From the NCBI GenBank assembly GCA_963920665.1, contig OY987269.1:21392501-21456500 (forward strand): a stretch of DNA of 64,000 bases. Direction: 5' to 3'. Source of the stretch: Straminergon stramineum (Eukaryota > Streptophyta > Bryopsida > Hypnales > Calliergonaceae). Positions 1 to 12,517 of the stretch are shown here, in pieces (within the stretch, counting starts at the first letter, position 1; every line of letters begins with the position of its first letter). The translations under genes and the position numbers were made by a program. A model generated the notes under the pieces. That model searched no databases. It had not been told where the DNA came from and saw only the letters and a list, made by a program, of their open reading frames with translations.

Positions 1-1926
1 CAAGTCCCTGTTCCCAAGCCACTAGTGATTGTACCAGACTGAAGGCCATTGCACCACTTGCTCTAATACTAATACAACTCCTCCAAACCTCAAGTCATTA
101 TTCCACAGCTTTGATTCGTTTGGCGATTGCAATGAACTAAAGTGCTTAGACTCTTGGAGCCTTACCTTAGCTTCAACCAATAGTTATAAAAACCAACAGG
201 AGCCAATTCAATTTCTCTTTCTGATCCCTAATTTTCAATAAACAATAAAAGCTCCATCATTTTAACTGTGTCTCCCAATTAATCCAATCCAAGTGGCATC
301 CCCCCCTGCCCCGACCCCCTGCCCATCCATGTCCTTGCCAGTGAGGCCACCACATGATTTCCATTGCAAGTTTCCCCCAAGTAAGGTCGTAAGCGTCCTT
401 TGATTTGATCCAGGAGAAAAACGGGTACTAACTTAAATGCGGGATGACGGTAAGGGAACAGACAGACAGTCTAGCTAGGAGCCCAGGAATGTCCCCCACG
501 GGTAGATTTTAGGATCGCTGTGCCCTGGCTTCTTCTTCCCATCGAGATTCCAGTCTAAAGATAAGCTTAAGTAAGGTAGTCTCTCCCATTTGGAAAAGAG
601 AGCTCCCTGGCTCCCTGATCTGAACCAAACTGAACCACAACCGCAGCGCAGTGCAGCGTCCGTCAACCCTGAAATTTTATACAGGAATCAGCAGAAGACA
701 GAGCAAAAAAAGAAGGAAAACTCTGTCCCTGGTGCTGAGTGTAGGTAACTTGCATCAGAGGATGGAGGCGGAAAATTGATTTGCACTTCAACATGGGGAT
801 TGGCGGGGCTTTACCAATTAAATTAGCACTGATCGAGGATGGAAGACGGAAGGGTCTGACTGGCGATGTGGAGCCAGGTGGGGAGTTGACGTGTTAGGTT
901 ACCAAAGTTTCTAGGAAAACACTAGTCTGGAATCCGGGGAGATCAGGGTCGTACAAATTTACGATTATTCCGCAGCCTTAACATACAACAATCACACCGT
1001 TTAGGGAGGCTAGTCAATGGTAGAATCACCCATAGCTGTGATTATTTGAGCGATTCCGTGCGTGTTTTGGAGTAGCAGTATAAGGCAATGTGAATTTTCA
1101 GCCATGTAGAAAGATAGAAATCATGGGGGATTGCAAATTCTTTATGGTAATTTTATTCCTTGAACTGAAATTACCATGAATTTTGGGAGATTGAAAGTGC
1201 TTGGGATCCATAGCCAATGTCTAGACTCTTCAAATTTTGATTATTCAAGGACTATTTTCCCACTCATTACTTCCTACTTTCTTGCTCACTACTTTGGTAT
1301 ATGTGTCATGACTGTACATAGATTATGGATGAAAGTTGTTTATATATCCAATAGAATGACCATTCATGGAAATGTGGCTACAACATCCTACTTTGAAAAC
1401 AATGTGAGTACTATAATTTGGTGATTTCATGCATTCACAAAAAAATAATATTTTGGTAAAGATTCTACTTTCCCCCCAAATGGCCACTCTGTTATGTATT
1501 ATTGTATGGGAAAGTTTGATTTGGTACCCTAGTGCTGAAATTGAATCTTGATGCCAGATTCTCAAGGGTCCACAACACCTTGTACCATTCACACAATGAC
1601 ACATGGCAGTTTTTTACAGAAAGGACCTCAATTTTGGGGGCCAAGTCTGACCTTCATGTAGGGTACCACATATAAAACTCTGGGAGAGGTGCACTGGAGG
1701 AATGGGCAGCTGAAAGTGAAGTGGTCATATGATAAGACAGAAAACAAATTTAAAAATCAAACCGGGTTGCATCAAAGCCATACAGGTTTTAGGGTTGGAC
1801 TAACTTATCCAGCAAATAATTGTTTCTGCTCTGATTGTAAAGCAAATATCAGGGGACCTTCATTAAACAAAATGGGCCTGATGCCCACTAAAAATTGATC
1901 ACATGATGCTCCATCATCCAAGTTCT
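1..1926. other. Intergenic, no gene recognised
   Basis: I see no supported gene here. The open frames are short, lack exon-like partners and resemble nothing I know. Positions about 340-900 are somewhat less AT-rich than the rest. Two AATAAA-like hexamers near 236-250 could be a 3'-end signal of a gene left of the window, but nothing else supports that. Confidence 0.5.
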
Positions 1927-1940
1927 CTGCATAGCCCAAT

Positions 1941-2125
1941 TTTTTTTTTTTTTTTTTTTTTTTAAACACATGGATGATTTCCATTGATAGAGGAAACAGA
2001 ACACAGAACCAAGGGAACAAGTCCCTGGCGGCAATTTTTTAAGTTTTCAGACAACCTAACAACCAAACAAACTGGAGGAGCCAGAGGCTCACAGGAATGC
2101 AGTCACCAAACTGAACAAAACACAG
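1941..2125 (-). mobile_element. SINE-like short non-LTR retroelement, copy 1
   Basis: A roughly 185-bp insertion whose minus strand ends in a poly-A run, seen as a T run at about 1940-1963. It is flanked by the direct repeat CTGCATAGCCCAATTTT, at about 1927-1943 on the left and 2126-2142 on the right. The left copy merges into the T run. A poly-A tail with a target-site duplication of about 15 bp is the hallmark of target-primed reverse transcription. It shares clear sequence with the element at 4441-4586, including the block around ATTTCCATTGAT and the block around AGAACCAA. I could not identify pol III A and B boxes, so a 5'-truncated LINE tail is an alternative. Confidence 0.75.
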
Positions 2126-2865
2126 CTGCATAGCCCAATTTTCATCTCCCAAGTTAACTTATATGGATTCTAATTTCACACATTTTAACAAAATTCACCA
2201 AACTTAGCTGCAGAGCAGATTCACCACACAAAAAAATAATTGTTGTCTTCTAATAAAGAGTGACAGGTGTCATGGCTTGGTTCAGTGGAACCCCTTGATT
2301 AACTGATGTGGATACTGACACAAAGTACGCAGTGTTATTGATTGATGCTGTGTCACTACTGTATCCATAAAACTGGATCTGATACTTCTGTGCTAAACAA
2401 GTAAAATTTTTATGATTTTCAGCATACGCCCAAATTCACAGAAAATAATTCATATAGATTGGTTCACCATCCCCTATTGTAGACTGATATATTTACATTT
2501 ACTTTAGAGTTATTTTCCGTGGACCCTTACTGGAGGGTACAGTGTTTGTATTGGAGTTTTTTTGGGTTTTTTTGAAAGCCTGAGTTTATTCCAGAAAAGT
2601 ACCCAAGAATAAATAAGGGCAGAGCCCTGGTGACAGAGATTCATGCTGGAGTTTCAAATTCCTGGGCAAGGAACTCACCTCAACTCAACTCAAATGAAGC
2701 ATCCAGAACATATATGGTATCATGACCTGTATCACTTGAGAGCTATTCCGTCACGCTAAATGCTCCAGATGAAAAGCCTTCCAATGTTTACAATATTCAC
2801 AGGAGCCACATAATATAATGCCGAGGCATTTTCTACAGATTTTTCTCTTGAATGGCAATATCATA
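2126..2865. other. Intergenic, no gene recognised
   Basis: AT-rich DNA. A T-rich tract at about 2556-2575 may be the tail of another old retro-insertion, but I found no flanking duplication. No coding signal is seen. Confidence 0.4.
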
Positions 2866-3112
2866 CTCCCTCCGTCCCCAACTAAAAATCTCGGAATCGG
2901 AAATAGTGCATGTACCACTAAAGCTGCTCCATTTATTGATTGTTAAATGACGTGGATACCAACACAAAGTTTATAATGTGATGTGAAATATTTGGAATTG
3001 AGTGAGTGTGAGAATTGATGTATATTCCACATCACTTGCTAGCTCTACAATCAAAAATCAATAAATGGAGTAGTTCAGTGGTACACACTGTCGGATTTGG
3101 AGGCTTTTTTTA
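2866..3112. mobile_element. Stowaway-like MITE (degenerate right end)
   Basis: The left end begins with CTCCCTCCGTCCCC directly after a TA dinucleotide (2864-2865), the typical terminus and target of Stowaway (Tc1/mariner-type) MITEs. Inside, the left arm around GTACCACTAAAGCTGCTCC is answered by an inverted arm around 3055-3092 (AATGGAGTAGTTCAGTGGTA). The right terminus is eroded, so its end is approximate. It is related to the element at 17476-18152. Confidence 0.7.
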
Positions 3113-4440
3113 AGTGGAATGTGAGAGAGTAAGTAAGTAGAGATTATTACCAATTTCCCTGCCATGTTTCAAAACCTTGCATCACCTGCTCGCCTGTGAT
3201 CATACCGCATGATGTTCCTTCGTGCTCACCGGTCGAATCCCTCCCTCTCTCCCTCCCTCGCTCCCACGGAGTGCAGCCTTCCTTTGGTTTGAATTCCATT
3301 TGGACGCGACAGGGAGGCAACATCAGTCCAAGTGTTTTTTTGTCAGGGCATGCTCGAACCTGTGTCTGTCTGTCTGTCCTTGAAGCCAGTAATGTACTTA
3401 CTGATGGATTGACTGGCGAAAAATCGTACAAGTAGTCTAACTTAATCCTTCTGGTTTTTTAAAAAAAAGAGAGAGAGAGAGTTTGAATGGGGGTTTTCAA
3501 CATGCGTTAAGCGGAGGTTCCACTCCCGTCTGGTCTGTCCATCTGAGTGAGTGCCTGTTTGTTTGTCATCAGATGACAGGTCCAAGTACGCGACATGCTA
3601 CTACTACCCTCTTCGATTATTATTATTATTTCGATGAGTTTCTGTATCCTATTTCTGTTACCTACAGTGGCGCATTAAATACCTCAGTCTGCCTGCTGCG
3701 ACCCGATGCCTGGACCAATGCCCCAAGGGGCTTCAGTCCGTTTTCTGGCTGCTGAATCAAACAAAATAAAAGATCTCTTTGGGCCTGCCCACCCGACCTG
3801 AGTGCCTGCATCCCCCCACCACCCCAATTCCCCCTTTCCAAGACTACTGAGGTGAGGTACCCAGTTACCCACTGCTGCTGCTGCTGCTGCTGCTGGTGCC
3901 TAACTTAATTCAGTGTCTTTTTGCAGCTTCTACAAAAGTAACCCCACTTATTAGTTTGCGCCCAATGGCCAACGGACTTCTTGGAGGGAGTGCGGGTGTT
4001 GTGGGTGTGCAGTTCTGTACGAAACACACAGAAAGTCAAACGTTGGAGAAATTAGTTTTTAAATTAGTTTTTGGAGTTTTAATGAATCTTCAGTTATGAA
4101 ATCTTTCAAAACCACAAACATAGTATGGTATGGTGTGGTATGGATTGCATAGTATGGGGGAAACAATTAATCTTGTTGCAATCTTGCGGATGAATTGAAA
4201 GTTTGGAATGTTTGATTAAGTGCAGGCAACTTCAATGACCATGATCATTGTCCTACACTTCTCAATAAATGAATTTGATTGATGAAGTGATATACATGCT
4301 ACTACAATTATAGATGTAGGTTAGAGATTCATGACAACATTGAAAGATGTTGTTGTTGTTGTTACGAGGAAAAGTAAAAGAATGATATCCATTGTTTATT
4401 GGTATTAATTTCTAAACAAATAGATCCTTTCATGTAACTT
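3113..4440. other. Intergenic with simple repeats, no gene recognised
   Basis: Less AT-rich than its surroundings between about 3180 and 3900, but the overlapping open frames on both strands are unlike any family I recognise. It holds low-complexity CT tracts (3238-3266), GTCT repeats (about 3363-3380), a GA run (about 3468-3482) and a CTG microsatellite (about 3872-3895). A GTATGG-type repeat lies near 4122-4160. Confidence 0.45.
3872..3895. repeat. CTG trinucleotide microsatellite
   Basis: About eight consecutive CTG units. It does not lie within a supported coding exon. Confidence 0.9.
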
Positions 4441-4586
4441 TTTTTTTTAAACAAATGGACAATTTCCATTGATAAGAGGAAACAACACACAGAACCAAAG
4501 GACATGGTCCTCGGCGAAATTTTTACTTTTTGTAATTTTAAGAGAACTAAACACAACTTCAACCAAACCACAAGATGGCCAAAATC
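4441..4586 (-). mobile_element. SINE-like short non-LTR retroelement, copy 2
   Basis: A relative of the element at 1941-2125, in the same orientation, with its A tail seen as a T run at 4441-4448. The flanks match at 14 of 15 bases: CCTTTCATGTAACTT at 4426-4440 and CCTTTTATGTAACTT at 4587-4601. This is an independent target-site duplication at a different site. The body is shorter than copy 1. It encodes no protein. Confidence 0.72.
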
Positions 4587-4601
4587 CCTTTTATGTAACT
4601 T

Positions 4602-6154
4602 CAAACAATGGTATAGAATTGGGGAGATACTTTTCATCCAAGAGCTATGAAGTCCATCTTTGGGATAATGAACATAGTGCTCAAAGATGAGTTTTTTTGT
4701 CCAAATAACTTCTCATTTGTTCAAAGTGATGCTCAAATCTATAACCCTTCAAGATCTTAAAAGCCCAATTTAGGTCCTAGTGTTTTTATTTTGTGTGTAT
4801 TTGACATACAAGGTACATGAATTGACATATACAACACTTACAAAAGTTTGTATTCATGCTCATCCAAATACAATCAGGGGGGGCAGTGTGTTAAGGATAT
4901 AGGTGCAAACAACCACTATTTTATAGGGGTGTATGAAATTTTTTTTCACATGCTATCATTATGTAATTTTCTAATGGGACCTATTATTCCATACCCTACA
5001 GTACATTAAAGACGTCCAATGCCATTTTTGATACCCTATATTACTCTAAATCCATTTATAATTTTTAGCCCCCATTTTTTTAACATACCCTATCATTTGT
5101 TCGCACGTATGTTGCTACTCCAACTATTCACCATCCCCCCCTTGGATACAATGACACATGATGCTTCTAATTTACATCATTTTTGCACCTCCTACATGTC
5201 TAAGAAGTTGCAAAGTTAGCCATGCATTCTAAATGTATGGTGCCATATTTCTACATGTTAAGAGTTAGATATTAAAATGACTTCCGTGCAATAAATGATA
5301 ACTCAAGTTGACACATGTTTCAACACAAATTGTATGATACTCTTTCAACCCATTTGTGGTACTTTCTCTCTAATTTCTTCTTTGTTGTACTAACTTGTCA
5401 ATGTCGGTTTCTTTTCCATTCTTAGCCTATTAAATTTTATTTTTTTAAAATTTAAATTTAAAAAAATGAATACTTATTTGACCTCTTGGATTGGATTGTA
5501 CTACGAAAAAATAGATGAAAGTTATTCTTCTTTCGTGGGAAATTCTAAGCTTCGCTGAATTATGTTTTGCACCTTTTTAAGGGAATAGGAACCACATTAA
5601 GCTAGGGTGCTCTGAAAGGGACCATTAATACAAAGGTATATATTGCTTTCTTCAGTATATGATCAATGTATATTTCAGGTAGAGGTTGTGTTTAGTGACC
5701 ACTGCATTTCAACTTCAAAAATTCATAACTAATTCCACGAAGGTCCCCAAAATATGAAACGACTTGGGTTCGATGCCAATTCCATTTTTCTTCCTCTGAA
5801 AATTTACCAAAACTTTTTTCAAGGTGTTTTGCTTCCCCCCAAAATGCACTCAGCTCTTCAAACGTCGCTTCAAGAGCAGACAACCACCTTCTGATGCTCC
5901 ATGTCTACCACATCTCTTCCCCAAACTTCACCAGACAACTAAGCTTAAGCAAATCTCACACACCATAGCTATGCCAGGTCTGCAGATTTCTGGCTTTCAG
6001 TGCCATGCAAACCCTGGGAAAACCAAGCCAACAAAATCCCGCTTTACTAGCTGGTTGTTGCCAGTAACTCACTGCCACTTCCTTGGTCCCTCCAGTCCAG
6101 TAAGGCTCTCACTCAGACGGTGCAAATGTACTCACAACCCACACCGTTTTGTGA
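4602..6154. other. Intergenic, no gene recognised
   Basis: AT-rich DNA. A 121-codon plus frame at 5824-6189 and a 63-codon minus frame at 5692-5883 overlap here. Neither resembles a known family or has convincing splice partners. Confidence 0.4.
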
Positions 6155-6395
6155 CTTCCACAATTGATTTGCGCAAATCAGACAATTGAAATCCACAAAG
6201 TATTGATGTTATTGTACACCCTAAACAAAACCCAACACTATATGCTACCATACAACAAATCCTGCACCCTGGCTGGCTTCCACAATTGATTTGCATGAAT
6301 CCGACATTTGAATCGACAAAATATATATTGATGTTATTGTACACCCTAAACGAACTGCACGATATGATATCATACTACAATCCTGCACGCCCACC
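6155..6395 (+). repeat. Two-copy tandem duplication, about 120 bp unit
   Basis: Unit 1 (6155-6276) and unit 2 (6277-about 6395) both open with CTTCCACAATTGATTTGC, continue through GTTATTGTACACCCTAAAC, and end near ATCCTGCAC. The copies differ by substitutions and small indels, so this is an old local duplication. No coding role is apparent. Confidence 0.75.
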
Positions 6396-8214
6396 CGCCG
6401 CCACACCCGTATTACCCGCCAGTCCACATCCCACCCCAACTCTCCAGCTTCTCTAAACTGAGGCCTGCAATCTTCAATACCCCCCAAAAACGCTAACGTT
6501 AGCCACATACTCCCACAAGGTGTGTGACAGTGACCAAGCGTTCAATTCAATTAAAATTGATTCATGCTTGGGGGGAATGCATGATAAGTTTGCATTGGTT
6601 TGTGTTTTGGGGATGCTCACGAACAATTAGAAGAATTTATTTGTACTTTTTTTTGGACAAAGGAGATGGCCTCCAATGAATGCAATGAATTTGTAAAGGA
6701 TTAAGATGTAAATACAGTGGGCACCCCCCAAATGCGACACTAACCCTAAATTGCCATCTTCACTTTGTGTATATCTCTATAATCAATTATGTAGAAACGC
6801 TTTTAGAACCAAACTTTGCTCCTTCATAACTTTTGCATACAAAATCCAAATGTCGTATTCTTTGGTGTGTTGGAACCTCCTTTTACTTGCCAGTAAGAAA
6901 AGAAAATTTGAACAATCTAATAATATTAACTAGGCGCACTAGCTATTAGTGGTGGTTTTAGGGATACTCACCTCAGAAGAAGGTTGCAAGTTTTCGTAGT
7001 AAAAAAATAGCAATGGATGAATTTTTTCCATTGCATCCATTCATAAATGCTTTATAAACATGAGGTCCACTTTGGGCCTCTTGGTCCATCAAAAATGTCA
7101 CATTATCAATATCAATCAATGTCAGATTAATGGATGTTAAATTAAGAGAAAAAAATAATGGAGAAAGGAAGGGAAGGGGGGCCATAAGGAAGGAGAAAAG
7201 CAATAGGATAAGGTTAACCCTTACATTAAATTATTAATTGTCATCCCCTATGAACTAGGTAATGTGAAAGTAGAGCCTTGCTATGAGAAATAACATGATG
7301 AAACAAGGGAGTGGTGAGGGATCTTATTTCACATAACAAGGCTCCACCAATAGAAAAGGCTTTGAGAACTATACAATTCCCAAGGATACTAATGCTTAGT
7401 TTGGGGCATCAATGTGTAGTGGATCCTAGAACTACACGTCAATTCCCTTGCCATCTACATAGTTATAGGCACCTTTTCTTTAGAGTTTTATATTTACAGT
7501 ATTGAATATAACCTCAATATTGAACCTTGGTCAACCCTATTCAATCAAGGGTTTGAAAAAGCAAGACATCAATATGAGATTTTATTTATTTGGAAGATTT
7601 ATCATTTAAAAGCTATTGAAAAAGATATACAAGTTTTTTAGGGAATATTTGGTGATAGATTTTCTTCTTTTCAATGAATGAAATTGTTCAATTGGTACAA
7701 AGTCCAAGTCCAATATTGTTCTTTTATGGATTCATAAACTTTGGGATGTATATATAAATTTTCATCTAGGTTTGTGTATACCATCCATATCAATAGATGT
7801 AAGTAGCTTCACCATTCGACTAGATATCACTTTTTGTGTTGTCTAGAAACAATGACCCTCCTTTGATCATGATGCTAAAGCACCCATGTGTTATCAAAAA
7901 GAACATGTCTCTCCTCATTCATTGAATTGTGGTCATCTATCATGAATTAAGTTAGGCTTCACCTGAAGTTATGATAGAATATTAAAAACTTGTCAATCCA
8001 TTTGAAGAAGAGTGTCAAAAAATTAGGAAGAGCACAGGGCCAAGGGCCAAGAAATTCAAATCAAATTGTCAAGTTGTCCAAATGTCCAAATGAAATGAAA
8101 CAATGAAATGGACAAAGAGAGGCCCAAATTTGGGAACCCCTGAATAGCCGACAAGCGAAGTAATGTGCAAGTCACCATTTGTGATTTTTTTGAGGTTGAC
8201 AGACTATTTTCCTC
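6396..8214. other. Intergenic, no gene recognised
   Basis: AT-rich DNA. I see no open frame of note, no clear repeat pair and no RNA gene. Confidence 0.4.
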
Positions 8215-8570
8215 CAATTCCAATACTGAACTAGTTTTCCAAGTAAGTTACTGAGTCCATTTTATTCTCATACTACACTGAATGGGGGTATTAAGGGGAC
8301 CCATACTAATTAATGGACATTCCACACTATATAAATATCTATCTTTATCAAACATCAGTAGCTATTGAAGTGTCTGGGGGATGTACATCATGTTTCAAAC
8401 ATCTACAGATTTCTACAATCAGTCCCCTTAATTTTTTGGTCCCCATAATATCTCTTATTCAGTGTAGAAATTTTTGTAACCTAGATTTTTTTCACTGATT
8501 TTTTTCCCTATATTTTCAAATTGCAACCGTTTTTTTTCCCAATTCCACCGGCTAACAATGAACTACCTGA
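8215..8570 (-). repeat. Dispersed repeat DR1, copy 1 (interrupted by a MITE)
   Basis: Read on the minus strand, this copy starts near AGTTCATTGTTAGCCGGTGG and runs through GTTGCAATTTGAAAA. It then resumes beyond the MITE with AAAATGGACTCAGTA and CTTGGAAAACTAGTTC. The same order of blocks occurs at about 15085-15270, 19385-19566, 19818-20010 and 36952-37106. No open frame is conserved, so it looks like a non-coding mobile or formerly mobile sequence of unknown class. Confidence 0.7.
8276..8464. mobile_element. 189-bp MITE with terminal inverted repeats, copy 1
   Basis: The left end CACTGAATGGGGGTATTAAG and the inverted right end (ACTGAATAAGAGATATTATG on the minus strand) form imperfect TIRs of about 25 bp. 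A TA dinucleotide flanks each side (8274-8275 and 8465-8466), as in Tc1/mariner-type insertions. A second copy lies at 50531-50717 with the same interior. It sits inside repeat DR1, whose sequence continues on both sides, so it inserted later. It has no coding capacity. Confidence 0.85.
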
Positions 8571-10245
8571 CGGTTCTCCGCAGCCATTGGTTGTTCTTAC
8601 TGCAAGCAAGGAAGTAAAGGGCAGAGAGGAAAGTCAAGGCAGAAGTCCAGGCCAACCCGCCCGGACTCTGGGACAAGAGGAGAACAACAGAGCCCAGCAC
8701 GCCAGAGAATACAAAAGAGGGTAAGAAATAATAATGGCGGGCCGGGTCCCCCGCTTGAACTAAACTGGAACTTCACTCACTTCAGGGGAAAGAAACCGGT
8801 CCGGTCCGGTCGCGGGTGCGGGCACGGGCCAAGCAAACCTGGCGCGTAGGAATAGGCCCAGCCAGCCTGCCTTACCATGTGTGAACGCGGACAGAGCGCG
8901 GGGCGCGAGTGCGAGCGCGGGCCCGTTCTGCCCTGCAATTTCAAATCCCCAACGACGCCACCCGTAACCCCCCCGACCCCCGCGCAACGCAACGAGCTTC
9001 CGTCGCCCTTTCTTCCGCACCCGATTACCTTTGCCTTTCCCCCTCCCCAACGCCAGCGGCCAGCAACCCCAACACACTCCCAACTTAACTTACTTCCCCG
9101 CCCACCCCGCTACCCGCATTTGTATTGCCCCATTTTCAAATTTCAATTTCAATCTTGAATTGGCCCTGGGCCCTGGCCTTCTGGGCCTTCAACGGCACAG
9201 AAAACGGCATTCCAGCCTCCACAATGATCGCCACCATCGCTGCCTGGCTGGAGAAGAGAGATGACACATCTCTCATCAGTCTCTCCTCCTTAAGACGTTC
9301 CTGACACATGCTCTGCGCTGCTCTTGATCTTCCCTCCCACCACCACTGCCAGTCTTCACACTTGTCCTTGAGAGTTTTGTTTTTTCTCTCGGTCTCTCCC
9401 AACCGCATTGGCTATGTAATAAGCTGGAGGCCGGTCTTTGTGGTGGGGAGATCGATTGGCATTGCGTTGAAACCTTTCTTTGTGTGTGTATGTGTGGGTT
9501 TGTGGGTATCTTGAATAGTGGGGGCCGCATTGTGCGCATTGGAAGTCGGGGTGGCGGTGTATTGGAGGTATGGGCGCAATTCTATGATTGATTGAGAGCG
9601 GGATTGGAAGGAAGGAAAGAAAGGGGGACAGGGTTCTTGGATGGTGGTGAATCGGAGTGGGACTTGGGAAGGGGGTTGGGTGTTTATTGGGATTGAGGTT
9701 TCAGAGTGTGGTGGGGTGTGTGGTGGGGAATACTAGCGTGGATAGCGGAGTATTATTATGAGGTGAGAGTTTGCGTAGCTTTGGTGGCGGTGGGCGGTGG
9801 CATTGTATAGAGGTGTAAGGTTTTTGGTTTGATTGTGGATTGAGTTTTTGGGGGTTTTGTGCGGATCGAATGTGGCGAGTGGCGGTGAAGATATTCGGGG
9901 TTTTACGTTGGGGGTGCAAGAATTAGTGACAAGTGGCACAGAGGGTGGTATTGCTGGAGGACCCATGGTATTGGTTGAATTGGGTGTCGTGCGGGCTCGA
10001 CATTGCTCTGCGTAGGAATTCGGACAGTCGCATTGCACGGAAGGAGACTGAGTGTTGTTGTATATAATCAGTAGTGAGAATCGTGGGAGCCTTAGGGTGT
10101 CTGATCGTTTGAAAGAAGCCGACGGTGTTGGGAAGAAGGGAAGGAGGTGGGGGGACCTGGGATGATGTGCGCTACACCTTGGTCTCTTTTTTGCTCTTTC
10201 TCGTAGAACCTGGTGTCCGGTTGCCGATTGTTCTTCACCTTGAGA
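8571..10245 (+). promoter_or_regulatory. GC-rich upstream region of the first cyclin gene
   Basis: Base composition changes sharply from AT-rich to GC-rich at about 8560 and stays high to the cyclin start at 10246. Several open frames overlap on both strands, as expected of GC-rich non-coding DNA, and none looks like a protein family. A TATATAA motif at 10061-10067 lies about 180 bp before the ATG and could be a TATA box. The transcription start is not visible from sequence. Confidence 0.45.
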
Positions 10246-12517
10246 ATGACAGGTGGAGTTGAAAGTGCAAGACACCTGCGCCCCCGTTCTTCGAGTAATC
10301 TATCGGTGCCTATCTCCGACGAAGTGAGGCAAACCCGTGCTGCCGCCAAGCGATCGGCCATGGAAGAAACCTCGTCCAAACCCGGTGGAAGCAGCACCGC
10401 ATTGCACCCCAGGAAGCGACCTGTGCAACCGGTGCGAAAACGTCCCGCGCTTTCCAATATTTCGAATCAGCAGAACACTAATCGTCCTGTGGCTGCTACT
10501 GCCATTGCCGATGTAGTAGAGTTGAAAGTTTCGCAGATCATCACCCATGGAGATGAAAATGCCTATCCTGGAAACCTTCTGGGTGCCCCGGGTCGCAAGC
10601 AACTATTGGAATCTGAGCCCAGGAGTAGCTCCGAAGCGATTGCTTCTTTAGAGAGACGGACGGTGCAAAACCTCTACATATCGAAAGAGGCCAAGGATCG
10701 GGTGAAGCAAGGTATAATTACCGACAGACAGAGCAATCTAATTCACAGAGACTTGATCTTTCTTCTTGTACTTCAGTACTATCAATAACATGTTCGGCGA
10801 ATTCTTTCTCAGACTGAGAGACTGTATCTACTCTGCAATGGAATTAGTTCTGACTTTTGGGGGGCATTGTCGGAGCAGGTGACTTATTCAGCGATCGTAT
10901 CCCCTTGGAGAAATCAGGATGGTCCAACGGAGGATTGACATATCAAGATATAGACAATGACCATTCCGACCCTCAAATGTGCAGCATGTACGCCACCGAC
11001 ATTTATGTACATTTGCGTATGGCTGAGGTGAGATTGCGAGCCTCTACATTCCCTCGAGTCTGCAGTCTCGTTAGGATTCGTAAGATTTTCAACGTATGCA
11101 TGGGAGAATCTCGAGTTTGACGTGGGTGCTGGCTTGGACTGATAGACTGCCTTGGCGTATACGCAGATTAAAAGGCGACCTTCAGCCAACTTCATGGATT
11201 CTATGCAACAGGACATCAATCCCACTATGCGCGGAATTCTCGTTGACTGGCTTGTAGAGGTGAAGATGCTATTCTGATGTAATTTTTGATTCTGGCTTTC
11301 CATGTATTCTCTCTTAAATGATGTTCATAAATATAGTATGTTTAGCAGGGGTTTTGCATTTTCACATTCCTAATCATGTTCTCTTTGCTCAGGTTGCTGA
11401 GGAATATAAACTGGTTCCCGACACTTTATACTTGACGGTCTCCTACATTGATCGGTTTCTATCTTCGCACGTTGTCACCCGACAAAGGCTACAACTCCTT
11501 GGTGTCGCATGCATGCTCATTGCTGCGTGAGTATTCTACGCTTTTATCCTTATCGTGTCGATGATGATTAGTAAGGTATGCTAAATTTGGTTAAATTAAT
11601 GAAGAGGTATTTACTTCAGATCCGTTTCTGAAACTTGCCTATATCTCATTTCAGCAAATACGAAGAGATATGCGCTCCTCAGGTGGAGGAGTTTTGCTAC
11701 ATCACAGACAACACTTACTGCCGTGAAGAGGTACGGTTTTATAGATCGTATTAAATAGTTCTGACCTGAAGCGGATTGCACTTCGATGAAAGCCATTGTA
11801 CTTTGGGATTAATCACCTAATGTAAATTTTTCAGGTATTGGAAATGGAGAGGGGAGTCCTCAACGAATTGAAGTTTGAGCTGACAACACCCACCACGAAG
11901 AGCTTCTTGAGGAGGTTTATCCGAGCAGCCCAAGCAAGTTATAAAGCTCCAACCCTGGTTCTGGAATTTTTAGGAAACTTTCTTGCCGAGCTCACCCTAC
12001 TGGAGTACGGGTTTCTGCCATTCCTTCCTTCAATGATAGCCGCATCTTCCGTGTACCTGGCCAAGATAACTCTGGACTCATCATCGTGTCCGTGGGATGC
12101 GACATTGCAACATTACACCGGTTACAAGCCTTCAGAACTTGAGAGTTGCGTGAAAGCCATCCATGAACTGCAGCGGAACACCAAGAGCTGTACACTTCCC
12201 GCTATACGAGAGAAATACAGGCAGCATAAGGTGAGCTTATGGAAGATAAAGAGTGCCATTGAGAGTGTTGATAACAATGTTGCTAGTATTCATTACAAAG
12301 TGAGTTGCTGATCACGATGCTGATCACATACATTTGATCTTCATAGCACTGTATTTAACTATGCAAGTTCCGTTTAGAGCTCCTACCAATGCTTATGATG
12401 CCAATAAAATTCAGTCGTCTCTAACACCAACGTTTGTTCGTGACCCAGTTCAAGTGCGTGGCAACCTTGGTTCCTCCAGCTGTCCTGCCCGAAGAATACT
12501 TCAGGGATCTTGAATAA
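10246..12517 (+). CDS. CYCA: A-type mitotic cyclin (7 exons, 460 aa)
   Basis: Exons: 10246-10711, 10879-11027, 11167-11259, 11393-11526, 11655-11730, 11835-12230, 12449-12517. All junctions are GT-AG and frames join without a break. The product should bind and activate cyclin-dependent kinases in S/G2/M in the nucleus. A destruction box, RPALSNI, sits at residues 66-72, after a basic N terminus with RQTRAAAKR. The A-cyclin signature MRGILVDWLVEVAEEYKL starts near residue 226, in the N-terminal cyclin fold. The C-terminal fold ends with LPAIREKYRQHKFKC, close to plant A2/A3 cyclins. Start choice: the ATG at 10246 aligns with the start of the paralogue at 30651-32347; an in-frame ATG at 10213 would add 11 residues. 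No key motif is missing, so it looks functional. The A2 versus A3 subgroup is not resolved. Confidence 0.93.

Noticed and set aside
5692..6189. 121-codon plus frame and 63-codon minus frame
   Set aside because: They resemble no family, have low-complexity composition, and the plus frame runs into a non-coding tandem duplication.
8760..10015. Several Pro/Gly/Arg-rich frames on both strands upstream of the first cyclin
   Set aside because: GC-rich composition explains them; they overlap each other on opposite strands and lack domains.
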